Shown: in pieces, positions 43,442 to 52,281 of the stretch
Layout of the letters: each line of letters begins with the position of its first letter
Position numbering within the stretch: position 1 is the stretch's first letter
Source of the DNA: CBDCYH01 sp965224105
Lineage (GTDB): Bacteria > Bacteroidota > Rhodothermia > Rhodothermales > JABDKH01
Direction: 5' to 3'
Length of the DNA stretch: 64,000 bases
Assembly: GCA_965224105.1 (NCBI GenBank)
Contig: CBDCYH010000002.1
Span: forward strand, 124,001 to 188,000
Position numbers and translations under genes: made by a program
The notes under the pieces: model-generated
What the model saw: the letters and a program-made list of their open reading frames with translations, nothing else
The model's database searches: none
What the model was told of the DNA's origin: nothing

Positions 43442-44521
43442 ATGACGGACGTGAAGACTTCACAGCTCGCAGATATCCTGGGCGACAAAGCGGGATACCT
43501 TCTGGATCATCAGTGCAAAACGATTTCAAAAGACCAGCTTCACCTGCCAGGTCCAGATTTTGTCGACAGAGTTTTTGCTCAGTCAGATCGAAATCCACAA
43601 ACGCTTCGATCACTTCAGGCGCTGTACTCAAACGGAAGGTTGGCAGGCACTGGCTATGTCTCCATCCTACCTGTTGACCAAGGTATTGAACATTCGGCAG
43701 GTGCTTCATTTGCCAAGAATCCGATTTACTTTGACCCCGAGAACATTGTCGAGCTTGCAATTGAAGGCGGATGCAATGCGGTGGCATCTACATATGGTGT
43801 CCTTGGAGCAGTTGCACGCAAATACGCGCACAAGATTCCGTTCATCCTGAAGTTCAACCACAACGAATTGCTAACGTATCCGAATACGTACGATCAGATC
43901 ATGTTTTCCAGAATCGAAGATGCCTGGAACATGGGTTGTGTGGCAGTCGGCGCAACCATCTATTTCGGTTCGCAAGAATCATCTCGCCAAATTGTCGAAG
44001 TATCAGAAGCTTTTTCGATTGCGCATGAATTGGGGATGGCAACTATCCTCTGGTGCTACGTCAGGAATTCTGCCTTCAAAGTAGACGGAACCAATCATGA
44101 ATCCAGCTCAGACGTTACGGCGCAGGCCAACCACCTAGGCGCCACGATTGAAGCGGATATCGTGAAGCAGAAGCTCCCAACGCAAAACGGTGGCTATGCG
44201 GCGCTGAACATGGGGAGTTCGTCCTACGGTAAGTTCGACGAGCGCATATACTCTGAACTCGCGACCGACCACCCAATCGACCTCACGCGCTATCAGGTTG
44301 CAAACGGTTACATGGGCCGCATCGGGCTTATAAACTCCGGCGGAGCCTCAGGGGCAAACGACCTGCAACAGGCTGTCCAAACTGCGGTCGTCAACAAACG
44401 CGCGGGAGGCATGGGACTGATTTCTGGTCGGAAGGCATTCCAGCGCCCAATGAAAGATGGAATTGGCATCCTCAATGCTATCCAGGATGTCTACCTAAAC
44501 AAAGACGTGACGATTGCCTAA
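43442..44521 (+). CDS. fbaB: Class I fructose-bisphosphate aldolase
   Basis: Schiff-base aldolase of the archaeal/bacterial DhnA-FbaB type, 359 residues. Seen: ILPVDQGIEHSAGASFAKNP (phosphate and substrate loop), ASTYGVLGAVARKYAHKIPF, FILKFNHNELLTYP with the catalytic-strand lysine, GATIYFGSQESSRQI, the WCYVRN strand and an EADIVKQKLPT segment holding the second lysine, and the C-terminal GLINSGGASGANDLQQAV with RAGGMGLISGRKAFQRP for phosphate. It splits fructose-1,6-bisphosphate or works in gluconeogenesis. A strong terminator follows. No class II enzyme is seen here. Confidence 0.95.
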   Translation: MTDVKTSQLADILGDKAGYLLDHQCKTISKDQLHLPGPDFVDRVFAQSDRNPQTLRSLQALYSNGRLAGTGYVSILPVDQGIEHSAGASFAKNPIYFDPENIVELAIEGGCNAVASTYGVLGAVARKYAHKIPFILKFNHNELLTYPNTYDQIMFSRIEDAWNMGCVAVGATIYFGSQESSRQIVEVSEAFSIAHELGMATILWCYVRNSAFKVDGTNHESSSDVTAQANHLGATIEADIVKQKLPTQNGGYAALNMGSSSYGKFDERIYSELATDHPIDLTRYQVANGYMGRIGLINSGGASGANDLQQAVQTAVVNKRAGGMGLISGRKAFQRPMKDGIGILNAIQDVYLNKDVTIA

Positions 44522-44546
44522 CCAAGACAGTCTGTCAATTACGGAA

Positions 44547-44580
44547 GGCTCGGGTTTCACCGCCCGGGCCTTTTTCTTTA
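44547..44580 (+). terminator. Intrinsic terminator after fbaB
   Basis: GGCTCGGG (44547-44554), loop TTTCACCG, CCCGGGCC (44563-44570), followed by TTTTTCTTT. An eight-pair stem with one G-U and a solid T-run: a standard intrinsic terminator 26 bp after the aldolase stop. Confidence 0.92.
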
Positions 44581-44661
44581 GGTAGTTTTCGCGGGCGGCG
44601 CGTTGCTTTTCCGCGTCCTTTGGTAGTAGAATTCCACAAAACTGTAAACAACTCCCAAAGC

Positions 44662-46482
44662 ATGGCCAAGAAACCAGCCGCAAAGAAGACGACGAAGAAA
44701 CGCACATCAACGAAGAAAACGTCCGGTACCAAGAAAAAGGTGAAACCGCTTTCCGCTGTGGAAGCGGCTATTCAGCACTATCCAGATTGGGCCAAGGAAT
44801 TTGCCCGGAAGTACTTCACCAAAACAGTAACCCAGTTTATCCTGCACGGCAATGTGCGCGACCTCGTGCCATCGGAGGACTACGATGGGAACACCATCTA
44901 CGTCCCGCTCCGGGAGTTTCTATCTGATGACTTATTCGCTGCGCGTGATATCGTCATTTTCTACGACCGGTCGTCGGGCATTCACTTCGTTGACAAAGAG
45001 TCCCAGGCAGATTTCAGCAGGGCATTGTCAGGCTACGACTCGATTTTTGGTACGGAGTATCAGAAAAAATTGCCGAAAGATCCGGTCCGCGTGCTGTCGG
45101 TTCTTCAAAACTACTTCCGCCTCCGGCTGGCCGAGGGTAAGCGCATCGCTTGCGTTATCGACTATGCGGAGACAGTCGTACCCATGGCCGAGGCATCACA
45201 ATACTCACCGGAAGACCGGAATGCACTGGTCTTTCTCCAGAAGTGGTCGCACGATCCGCTGTTCCTGAACAGTGACTTCACCATTGCGATCATAACCGAG
45301 AACCTCAATGATCTGAATCAGCAGCTAGTGCAGAGTCCGTACACCTCGGAATTGCACGTCTTCCTTCCTTCAGAGGATCAGCGAAAAGAGTTCGTGAACT
45401 GGTACACGGCAGATAAGAAGAACGAGTTCAAATCTCTTTCGGATGTGACCTTGTTGGCCTTGGCGCAAAACACATCTGGGCTCGGATATATCCAGCTCCG
45501 CAGCATCCTTGCCGACGTGCTGGAGAACAAAACCCGGCTCAGCTATGAAAGGCTTTCGGAGCTGAAGAAGGCGTTCATCGAGGCCGAGGCTTACGGAATG
45601 CTCGAGTTTGTTGAAACAGAATACACGCTCGACATGGTCGCGGGCCACAAAGAGGCCATCGCGCACCTGCGGCAGGCTGCAAAAGCACTGAAGCAAGGTC
45701 GTCCGCACGTGCTGCCCATGGGATACCTCGTTTCAGGACCAGTCGGTACCGGCAAGACCTTCACCATCACCTGCTTCGCTGGCGAAATTGGCATTCCGAT
45801 GGTCATGCTAAAAAATTTCCGATCACAATGGCAGGGTGTGACCGAGGGAAACCTGGAAAAAATCCTGAACCTGCTCGAAGCCATGACGCCGGTGGCAGTG
45901 ATGATCGACGAGGCAGATGCTGCGCTGGGACGAAGAGATGCTAAAGGTGACTCCGGAGTTTCCAGCAGGGTCTTCGGCCAGATTGCATCCTTCATGTCGG
46001 ACACCAGTCACCGCGGTCGAGTGATTTTCTTCCTCGTTACCGCACGTCCGGATCTGATGCCAATCGACCTTAAGCGACAAGGCCGTGCAGAAGAACACCT
46101 GGCTTTGTTCTACCCCGCCACCCGCAAAGATCGCGAAGAATTGCTGGCGGTGATGATTCGTAAGACGAAAGCTAAAGTCACCATGGCAGAAGTGCCTGAA
46201 TCACTTCTGAACGGAGAAAAGGAACTGAGTGGAGCGGACATGGAAGCGCTAATCACGCGCGCCAAATTCCGCGCCCCGGCCTCCGGCAAGATCACAAAAG
46301 CGATTCTGGAAAAAGTGGTGGAAGACTTTATTCCTCCAACGTACCCTCTTGAGGTTGAGCTTCAAACCTTGAACGCCGTCCTGGAATGCACCAGCATGGC
46401 GCTCTTACCAAAGAAGTATCGCGAAATGAATAGGGAGGACATTGTGAAAAGAGTAAAAGAGCTGAACCGACTCATCGGATAA
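44662..46482 (+). CDS. AAA-family ATPase with basic N-terminal tail
   Basis: 606 residues. The first 30 residues are lysine-rich (MAKKPAAKKTTKKRTSTKK), resembling histone-H1-like tails. The first half (about 45-290) is a degenerate AAA-like module (FILHGNVRDLV, RIACVIDYAETVVPMAE, NSDFTIAIITENLNDL). The second half is an active AAA domain: Walker A VSGPVGTGKTFTITCF, Walker B VAVMIDEADAALGRR, arginine finger region DLKRQGRAEEHLALFYP. This is the Ycf46/SpoVK-like layout. The start ATG 44662 is chosen before the basic tail; the frame is open to 44620. Its stop is 9 bp before a BMC vertex-protein gene, so the two are likely one operon. Substrate unknown. Confidence 0.85.
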   Translation: MAKKPAAKKTTKKRTSTKKTSGTKKKVKPLSAVEAAIQHYPDWAKEFARKYFTKTVTQFILHGNVRDLVPSEDYDGNTIYVPLREFLSDDLFAARDIVIFYDRSSGIHFVDKESQADFSRALSGYDSIFGTEYQKKLPKDPVRVLSVLQNYFRLRLAEGKRIACVIDYAETVVPMAEASQYSPEDRNALVFLQKWSHDPLFLNSDFTIAIITENLNDLNQQLVQSPYTSELHVFLPSEDQRKEFVNWYTADKKNEFKSLSDVTLLALAQNTSGLGYIQLRSILADVLENKTRLSYERLSELKKAFIEAEAYGMLEFVETEYTLDMVAGHKEAIAHLRQAAKALKQGRPHVLPMGYLVSGPVGTGKTFTITCFAGEIGIPMVMLKNFRSQWQGVTEGNLEKILNLLEAMTPVAVMIDEADAALGRRDAKGDSGVSSRVFGQIASFMSDTSHRGRVIFFLVTARPDLMPIDLKRQGRAEEHLALFYPATRKDREELLAVMIRKTKAKVTMAEVPESLLNGEKELSGADMEALITRAKFRAPASGKITKAILEKVVEDFIPPTYPLEVELQTLNAVLECTSMALLPKKYREMNREDIVKRVKELNRLIG

Positions 46483-46491
46483 CCTGAATTT

Positions 46492-46770
46492 GTGTTTCTG
46501 TGTAAAGTAATAGGCACGGTTGTGTCGACGCGTAAATCGGAGACATTCGAATCGTCCAAAATGCTGGTTGTCCACCAGGTTGATCTGGAAGGTGAGACCA
46601 TTGGAGAGCCCGACATGTTGGCACTCGATCCAAAGTTTGGAGCAGGAACCGGTGATATCGTGCTGGTCGCTCGAGAAGGTGCGGCTGTGAAGCAGGTCTA
46701 TGACGGACGCGACACTCCCGCCAACGTAATCATCCTGGGCGTTGTAGACGATTGGTCATGGTCGGATTAA
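46492..46770 (+). CDS. EutN/CcmL-family bacterial microcompartment vertex protein (BMC-P)
   Basis: 92 residues, the full length of the pentameric vertex family. Seen: FLCKVIGTVVSTRKSETFES, MLVVHQVDLEGETIGEPDML, ALDPKFGAGTGDIVLVAREG and NVIILGVVDDW, the order and spacing of EutN/CcmL (VxGxVVATxK, LLxVxPVD, AVDxxGAGxGDxVLV, VDxxIxxIVD). The start codon is GTG, next to the ATPase stop. No BMC hexamer (shell) gene and no encapsulated enzyme is present in the 64 kb, so a complete compartment is not encoded nearby. Orphan BMC-P genes exist in several phyla; whether they build shells with distant genes is open. Confidence 0.88.
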   Translation: MFLCKVIGTVVSTRKSETFESSKMLVVHQVDLEGETIGEPDMLALDPKFGAGTGDIVLVAREGAAVKQVYDGRDTPANVIILGVVDDWSWSD

Positions 46771-46820
46771 CTAGCAAACCACAACCACATTTTAATTGAA
46801 GGCAAATCACGGAACCTAAC

Positions 46821-48506
46821 TTGCTGATGCAAAGATTTTATTACACTACGCTCTTGCTTGCCCTGGTGGCCATGCCGGCTTTGGGACAAACAGAAACTAT
46901 ACCCCGCGCCACGCGCACGGTGGCAATTCAAAATGCGACTATCCACGTAACTCCAGACAATGTCCTGCAAAACGCGACTGTCGTTTTCAGAGATGGTCTG
47001 GTTCACGGCGTTGGAGTGGATCTTGCAATACCGTTTGATGCCGAGGTGATAACTGGCGATAGCCTGCACGTCTACGCAGGATTTATCGACGGACTTTCGC
47101 ACACCGGATTCACCAAACCGAAAGAATCATCAGCCGAAAGACCTAAAGATCCAGGCAACCCACCGAACGATCGCGCCGGAATTCAACCGGAGAGACTAGC
47201 TTCGCGAAGCTTCGATCCGACAAATTCAACGGTTGACGCATTGCGAAAGGCGGGTTTCACTACAAGCCATGTGGTCGAACACGGTCGGATGCTACCCGGA
47301 TCAGGGGCTTTGGTCAATCTGGGAACTGGCACACGCGCCCAGCAGATCGTCAATCCGGATGCGGCCCTCGTCTTCCAGTTTACCGGAGCGTCTCGGATGT
47401 ATCCGGCAACGCCAATGGCAATGACCGCAAAGTTCCGTCAGTTGTACAGGGAATCAAGGAGACGCAGTTCCGCGCGCACGATTAACTCAGACTCCCCCAC
47501 CGCCAGGATTGAGTCCGACGAAGTATATACAGCCTTTGATGACGTAGTGACGTCCAGAAAACCGGTTGTCGCGAAAGCGAACACCGCACTAGAAATCTTC
47601 CGCGCGGCGCAATTAAAAAAAGACCTGAATTTCCGGCTGATTATCGCAGGAGGAAAACAGGCTGCCATTGTTGACAACAGCTTCTGGGGTAATGTGGATG
47701 GACTGCTACTCACGCTCGAAATGCCGAAGGATCTGGATAAAGAGACGAAGGCGGACAGCACGGAACATAATCCGAGGTTTGTTACTGGAGATCAGACAGG
47801 AACCAAGGATGAAGAGAAAAACCTGCGGGCTCGAAAACGGGAGGCGCACAAGATGTACAGCGCGACCGCAGCCAAGTTGGCGAACGCGAACATCCAATTC
47901 GGATTTGCCATACTCGACACGAAACCCAAGGACGTCCAGGGCAACATCCGCAAGATGATCGACGCTGGTCTGTCAAAAAGAGACGCGCTGGCAGCCCTTA
48001 CCTCTAATGGAGCCGAGGTTCTTGGCGCGTCTGCAATCCTGGGAACCCTCGAGGAAGGGAAAATTGCGAACGCTGTTGTGACGAGCGGCTCCTACTTCGA
48101 AAAAGATCGCAAAATCAAGTATGTGCTTGTGGATGGAATCCCTCACGAGTTGCCGGAGAAAGAGGAAAAAGATAAAAAGGGCAACACAGGGGATGATAAA
48201 TCAATTGCCGTTGGCGACTGGGATTTCTCCTTTGTAACCGAAGACGGACCCATATCGGGTACCCTGGCGCTGACCGGATCCGACGATGCGCTTAGAGGCA
48301 CGGTCACATCCAATGTCACCGATGAGATAGATCTCGAATCAGCCGAGTTGGACGGCGATGAATTGACAGTCGTTATTCCAACTGCGCAGTGGGGAAAACT
48401 GACGGTAGTTGCAGAGCTTGACGGCGACTCATTCTCGGGTACGATCGCTAGCAACGCGGTCGGACCTTACGACATCTCTGGGACACGAAAACCGGAGGAC
48501 AAATGA
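46821..48506 (+). CDS. Exported amidohydrolase-fold protein, metal motif degenerate
   Basis: Signal peptide (YYTTLLLALVAMPALG-Q) and an imidazolonepropionase-like amidohydrolase fold with the usual N-terminal beta-sandwich (VAIQNATIHVTPDNVLQNAT). The metal-binding HxH after the PGxIDxHxH turn is replaced: the sequence reads HVYAGFIDGLSHTGF. The C-terminal beta strands are present (GTLEEGKIANAVVTSG). Beyond about residue 455 is an extra Asp-rich beta domain of about 100 residues (GDWDFSFVTEDGPISGTLAL). It is first of three adjacent paralogues; stop and next start overlap by 4 bp. Likely catalytically altered or inactive, perhaps a partner of the middle protein. Confidence 0.83.
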   Translation: MLMQRFYYTTLLLALVAMPALGQTETIPRATRTVAIQNATIHVTPDNVLQNATVVFRDGLVHGVGVDLAIPFDAEVITGDSLHVYAGFIDGLSHTGFTKPKESSAERPKDPGNPPNDRAGIQPERLASRSFDPTNSTVDALRKAGFTTSHVVEHGRMLPGSGALVNLGTGTRAQQIVNPDAALVFQFTGASRMYPATPMAMTAKFRQLYRESRRRSSARTINSDSPTARIESDEVYTAFDDVVTSRKPVVAKANTALEIFRAAQLKKDLNFRLIIAGGKQAAIVDNSFWGNVDGLLLTLEMPKDLDKETKADSTEHNPRFVTGDQTGTKDEEKNLRARKREAHKMYSATAAKLANANIQFGFAILDTKPKDVQGNIRKMIDAGLSKRDALAALTSNGAEVLGASAILGTLEEGKIANAVVTSGSYFEKDRKIKYVLVDGIPHELPEKEEKDKKGNTGDDKSIAVGDWDFSFVTEDGPISGTLALTGSDDALRGTVTSNVTDEIDLESAELDGDELTVVIPTAQWGKLTVVAELDGDSFSGTIASNAVGPYDISGTRKPEDK

Positions 48507-49849
48507 TGACAACAATGAAAAGAATGTCCGCGCTTGCGGTAGTTATAGCCGCGACGTCACTCTCAGCCTTAGGACAGGACATATTGGTACAGAACGCAAC
48601 GGTGATTACCGTTACGGATGGCACTCATGAGGATACCGACATTCTCCTGCGCGATGGCAAAATTGCTCGAATCGGGCAGAACCTCTCAGCGGGCAATGCA
48701 ACCGTCATCGATGCTTCCGGGAAATATGTTATGCCAGGAATAATTGATGCCCATTCGCACATTGCACTGAGCAACGTCAATGAGTCGACCAACCCGGTCA
48801 CCGCGGAAGTTTCGATGGAGGATGTCGTAAATCCGTTCGACGTCAGCATCTATCGTGCCGCCGCGGGGGGTGTTACGGCAGCTCATCTGATGCACGGGTC
48901 GGCAAACGTTATCGGTGGACAGAACGAAACAATCAAGATGCGTTACGGCTCGACGACCCCCGACGGGTTACGACTGGAAGGGGCTCCACGCACAATCAAG
49001 TTCGCGCTCGGTGAAAACCCCACACGGGTTCACGGCTCCGGCGCAAACAAGGTACCCCGAACTCGAATGGGTGTTGAAACCGTCTTGCGTCAGACCTTCT
49101 CCGAAGGGCAGAGATATCGAGAGGCGTGGGACGCATACAACGGCCGCGGAAAAAGGGACAACGTGCAGCCGCCAGCATACGACATCCGCAAGGAAGTCAT
49201 TGCAGACATCCTGAGGGGCGAGATAATTGTTCATTGTCACTCCTATCGCGCCGACGAAATCCTGATGCTGGTCGGTGTACTTCGAGACTTCGGCGTGACT
49301 AAAATTGTGTTCCAGCACGCAAACGAAGGCTACAAGGTAGCACCAGAACTTGCAGCCTATGGTGCTATGGCGTCCGTCTTTTCTGATTGGTGGGCCTACA
49401 AATTCGAAGTTTACTATTCCACCGCTTACAACGCAGCGATCCTTACGCGCAACGGTGTTGTAACATCGATTAACTCGGACTCAGGCGAACTCATAAGGCA
49501 TCTCTATCACGAAGCTGCCAAGTCGCAACGTTATGGCGATCTGACGGATGACCAGGCGTTGGCACTCATCACCATTAATCCGGCTAAGCAGCTGGGTATT
49601 GACGACCGAGTTGGTTCGATCGAAGAGGGCAAAGATGCGGATATCGCCATTTTCTCCGCGCACCCGCTGTCTGTGTATTCGATCGTTGAAAAAACCATCG
49701 TGGATGGCAAAGTGATTTTCGACCGGGCCAATGACCCAGATGATATGCGTCTCCTGGTTGACCCGGATGCAGAGATCGGCGACGCCGCTTTTGAACAGGA
49801 AATTTATCAGCAATGTATGCAGGACGTCGAAACGTTCGTCATCCAATAA
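48503..49849 (+). CDS. Exported amidohydrolase with intact metal site
   Basis: Signal peptide (SALAVVIAATSLSALG-Q) then the amidohydrolase fold: ILVQNATVITVTDGT, the metal motif PGIIDAHSHIAL with H84 and H86, the third and fourth ligand region IIVHCHSYRADEI and FQHANEGYK, and a SDS in INSDSGELIRHL that would hold the catalytic aspartate. The C-terminal beta-sandwich ends IVDGKVIFDR. It looks like the active member of the trio, with a role in hydrolysis of a cyclic amide or peptide-like substrate in the periplasm or outside; the substrate is not known. The first gene's stop overlaps its start (ATGATG). Confidence 0.9.
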   Translation: MMTTMKRMSALAVVIAATSLSALGQDILVQNATVITVTDGTHEDTDILLRDGKIARIGQNLSAGNATVIDASGKYVMPGIIDAHSHIALSNVNESTNPVTAEVSMEDVVNPFDVSIYRAAAGGVTAAHLMHGSANVIGGQNETIKMRYGSTTPDGLRLEGAPRTIKFALGENPTRVHGSGANKVPRTRMGVETVLRQTFSEGQRYREAWDAYNGRGKRDNVQPPAYDIRKEVIADILRGEIIVHCHSYRADEILMLVGVLRDFGVTKIVFQHANEGYKVAPELAAYGAMASVFSDWWAYKFEVYYSTAYNAAILTRNGVVTSINSDSGELIRHLYHEAAKSQRYGDLTDDQALALITINPAKQLGIDDRVGSIEEGKDADIAIFSAHPLSVYSIVEKTIVDGKVIFDRANDPDDMRLLVDPDAEIGDAAFEQEIYQQCMQDVETFVIQ

Positions 49850-49861
49850 GAAACTGGACCA

Positions 49862-51166
49862 ATGAAAGTATTAATCCTTCTTCTCGCACTTTTTGTTACG
49901 TTCGATGACGACAAGGACAAAGGGAAACAAGGCACGTTCGCGCTCACCAATGCAACCATTGAAACGGTTACGTCCGGCACTATCGAAAACGGGACAGTTG
50001 TGATTTCGATGGATCGGATCGTCGCTGTCGGAGCATCGGTTACGATTCCGGATGGCGCCGAAGTCATCGACTGCTCTGGAATGACAATTTTTCCTGGCCT
50101 TATCGACTCGGGAACGCTACTTGGGCTTAAAGAGGTAGGCTCAGATCCGCGCACGATGGATTTCAACGAAGTTGGAGATCTGAATCCGCAACTCGAAGCG
50201 TTGACCGCAGTGAATCCGAACACGGTGCTCATTCCGGTCAACAGGGTGAATGGCGTGACATCCGCCTTGGCTGTACCACGAGGTGGTCTGCTTCCAGGTG
50301 TCGCGGCACTTATCAATCTCCACGGCTACACGCCACAGCAAATGAGTGTTGGCGGTGCCCGCGCGATGGTGATCGAGTTTCCCCGCTCTACACGTCGAGG
50401 TTTCTTCGATCGCCGCAAACAGGAGGACATCGACAAGGACTACAAGAAAAACCTGAAGCAGCTGAACGATGTTTGGAATCAGGCCAAAATCTACGCCAGG
50501 ATTCTGAATGCTGATACCGATGAAGAGAGATCCCCCGAGTATGAACCAGAACTTGCCGCGCTTGCTTCCGTGGTTAACGGCGAGATTCCTGCCCTGATTG
50601 AGGTCAACTCTTCCGCAGATATACGCAACGCGATCAAATGGGTCGAGGAGCAAGAACTCACCAACGTGATCTTCTCGGGTGTTTCAGAAGGTTGGCGTGT
50701 GGCACAAGAAATCGCCAAGGCGGAAATCCCGGTAGTTGTCGGGCCTGTCCTTTCAACGCCAACACGTCAATCGGATCGGTACGACAAGCCATACGCTAAC
50801 GCCGGTCTTCTGCATAAGGCTGGGGTGCAGGTTGCAATCCGCACGCAGGATGCCGAGAACGTTAGAAACCTTCCCTACAATGCCGGCTTCGCTGCTGCCT
50901 ACGGAATGGGACGGGAAGCCGCGCTCGCCGCTGTAACAATAGAACCAGCACGGATCTTTGGCGTCGATCACCTGATTGGCTCAATTGACGAAGGAAAGGT
51001 AGCAAACCTTTTTGTCGCGGATGGTGACCCGTTCGAGACCAAGACGAAGGTGCAACACCTGTTCATCGATGGTTACAAAATCCCGCTGACCAACCGGCAC
51101 AGGAGCCTCTTCGAGGAGTTTCTCGAAAGGAATCCAGGCCTCGAAAAGGGCACACTCGGCAACTAA
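49862..51166 (+). CDS. Exported amidohydrolase-fold protein, metal motif lost
   Basis: Short hydrophobic start (VLILLLALFVTF) followed directly by an acidic stretch, then the same fold: FALTNATIETVTSG, IFPGLIDSGTLLGLKE in place of the PGxIDxHxH turn, so both histidines are gone. IPALIEVNSSADIRNAIKW and NVIFSGVSEGWRVAQEIA stand where ligands would be, also without histidines. Fold-level strands (GSIDEGKVANLFVADG, KVQHLFIDGYKI) are intact, so the gene is not decayed. Third of three adjacent paralogues; it overlaps the convergent polyketide synthase gene by 4 bp. A non-catalytic subunit is a reasonable guess. Confidence 0.83.
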   Translation: MKVLILLLALFVTFDDDKDKGKQGTFALTNATIETVTSGTIENGTVVISMDRIVAVGASVTIPDGAEVIDCSGMTIFPGLIDSGTLLGLKEVGSDPRTMDFNEVGDLNPQLEALTAVNPNTVLIPVNRVNGVTSALAVPRGGLLPGVAALINLHGYTPQQMSVGGARAMVIEFPRSTRRGFFDRRKQEDIDKDYKKNLKQLNDVWNQAKIYARILNADTDEERSPEYEPELAALASVVNGEIPALIEVNSSADIRNAIKWVEEQELTNVIFSGVSEGWRVAQEIAKAEIPVVVGPVLSTPTRQSDRYDKPYANAGLLHKAGVQVAIRTQDAENVRNLPYNAGFAAAYGMGREAALAAVTIEPARIFGVDHLIGSIDEGKVANLFVADGDPFETKTKVQHLFIDGYKIPLTNRHRSLFEEFLERNPGLEKGTLGN

Positions 51167-52281
51167 CCAGAGATCCAGAGGCAACCCTCAAGGGTTAGGC
51201 CGGGTCCAAACGAGAAAGCGATCCCAACTCTGTTGGCAGGATCGTCCGGCGCGTGTTTATGCCGATCAAAATATTTCTTCAGAACGAAGAGGATTGTCGG
51301 TGAACTCATGTTGCCGTACATCCGCAAGACATCGAGACTCGAGCTTACGTCGTCATCGCCCAGGCCGAGAACTGATTGCGCTTTGTCCACGATGGCCCTT
51401 CCTCCCGGATGGATCGCCCAAAAGCCGACGTCGGTCCGGGTAAGCCCGTTGCGTCCGAGCAGTTCATCGACGTAATCTGGAAGGTGACGAGCAAGCACAT
51501 CCGGCACCCTCGCGGAAAGACCCATGTCGAATCCCGTGTTACCAACGTCCCACGTCATATAGTCGGCAGATTCTTCGTCCAGAACGCAATGGTTGTCGGT
51601 GTAGCAGAGTTTTTCACTCGCTTGCTTTTTGTCTGATGATGCGAGGACGGCGGCCGCAGCGCCATCACTGAAAAGTGAATTCACGACTGCACTTTCCATC
51701 GTGTCGCCAATCTGAAAATGCAGCGTGCATAGTTCGACACATACGAGGAGGACCACCGCATCAGGATGTGATTTACAAAAACCGTCGGCAACACGCAGTC
51801 CGTTCAATGCTGCATAACATCCCATGAAACCGATCACCGCCCGCCGGGTGTCCCGGCGAAGGTTGAGCGCCCGCACCAACTCAATGTCAAGTCCCGGAGC
51901 GAACATCCCGGTACAGGAGACGGCAATAACATGGGTGACTTCGTTTGGGGTGACGCCGGCCGAGTCCAATGCCCGTTGCGCAACGTCAGTTGCGAGCGGA
52001 AGAGAAGCTTCGCGATATAAGGCGTTCCGCGCTCCGGTCGACGGTGCCGGTTCCAGTCGCCAGTTCGGCGGATAAAATTCGAAATCAGATGCGGGCTTGC
52101 CGTAATCTTCCAGGGCTGAGTACCGATATTCGATTGCCGATCTCCCGTAGATCGCCGGGATACGCGCCTTGATCCGGTCCGGAAGCGACTCCACCTTTGT
52201 CATGAACGCAGCAGCAAACTCCTGACTCCTGCGGAGAGGTGGATTACCCGTCTCAATACTCCTAAGGACTGTCTTGCGCAC
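51163..52281 (-). CDS. Type III polyketide synthase (chalcone/stilbene synthase family)
   Basis: Homodimeric ketosynthase that extends acyl-CoA with malonyl-CoA. The catalytic triad is present: Cys155 in FMGCYAALNGL, the histidine of IHPGGRAIVDKAQ and the asparagine of YGNMSSPTILFVL. THVIAVSCTGMFAPGLDIEL and the final FGPGLTLEGCLW loop are also typical. Bacterial relatives make alkylresorcinols or alkylpyrones, often with a methyltransferase next door, which is absent here. The frame is open from 52344 but that overlaps mazG by 83 bp; GTG 52281 keeps 20 bp overlap and starts just before the conserved SIETGNPP. The start is therefore uncertain. Confidence 0.92.
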   Translation of the reverse strand: MRKTVLRSIETGNPPLRRSQEFAAAFMTKVESLPDRIKARIPAIYGRSAIEYRYSALEDYGKPASDFEFYPPNWRLEPAPSTGARNALYREASLPLATDVAQRALDSAGVTPNEVTHVIAVSCTGMFAPGLDIELVRALNLRRDTRRAVIGFMGCYAALNGLRVADGFCKSHPDAVVLLVCVELCTLHFQIGDTMESAVVNSLFSDGAAAAVLASSDKKQASEKLCYTDNHCVLDEESADYMTWDVGNTGFDMGLSARVPDVLARHLPDYVDELLGRNGLTRTDVGFWAIHPGGRAIVDKAQSVLGLGDDDVSSSLDVLRMYGNMSSPTILFVLKKYFDRHKHAPDDPANRVGIAFSFGPGLTLEGCLWISG

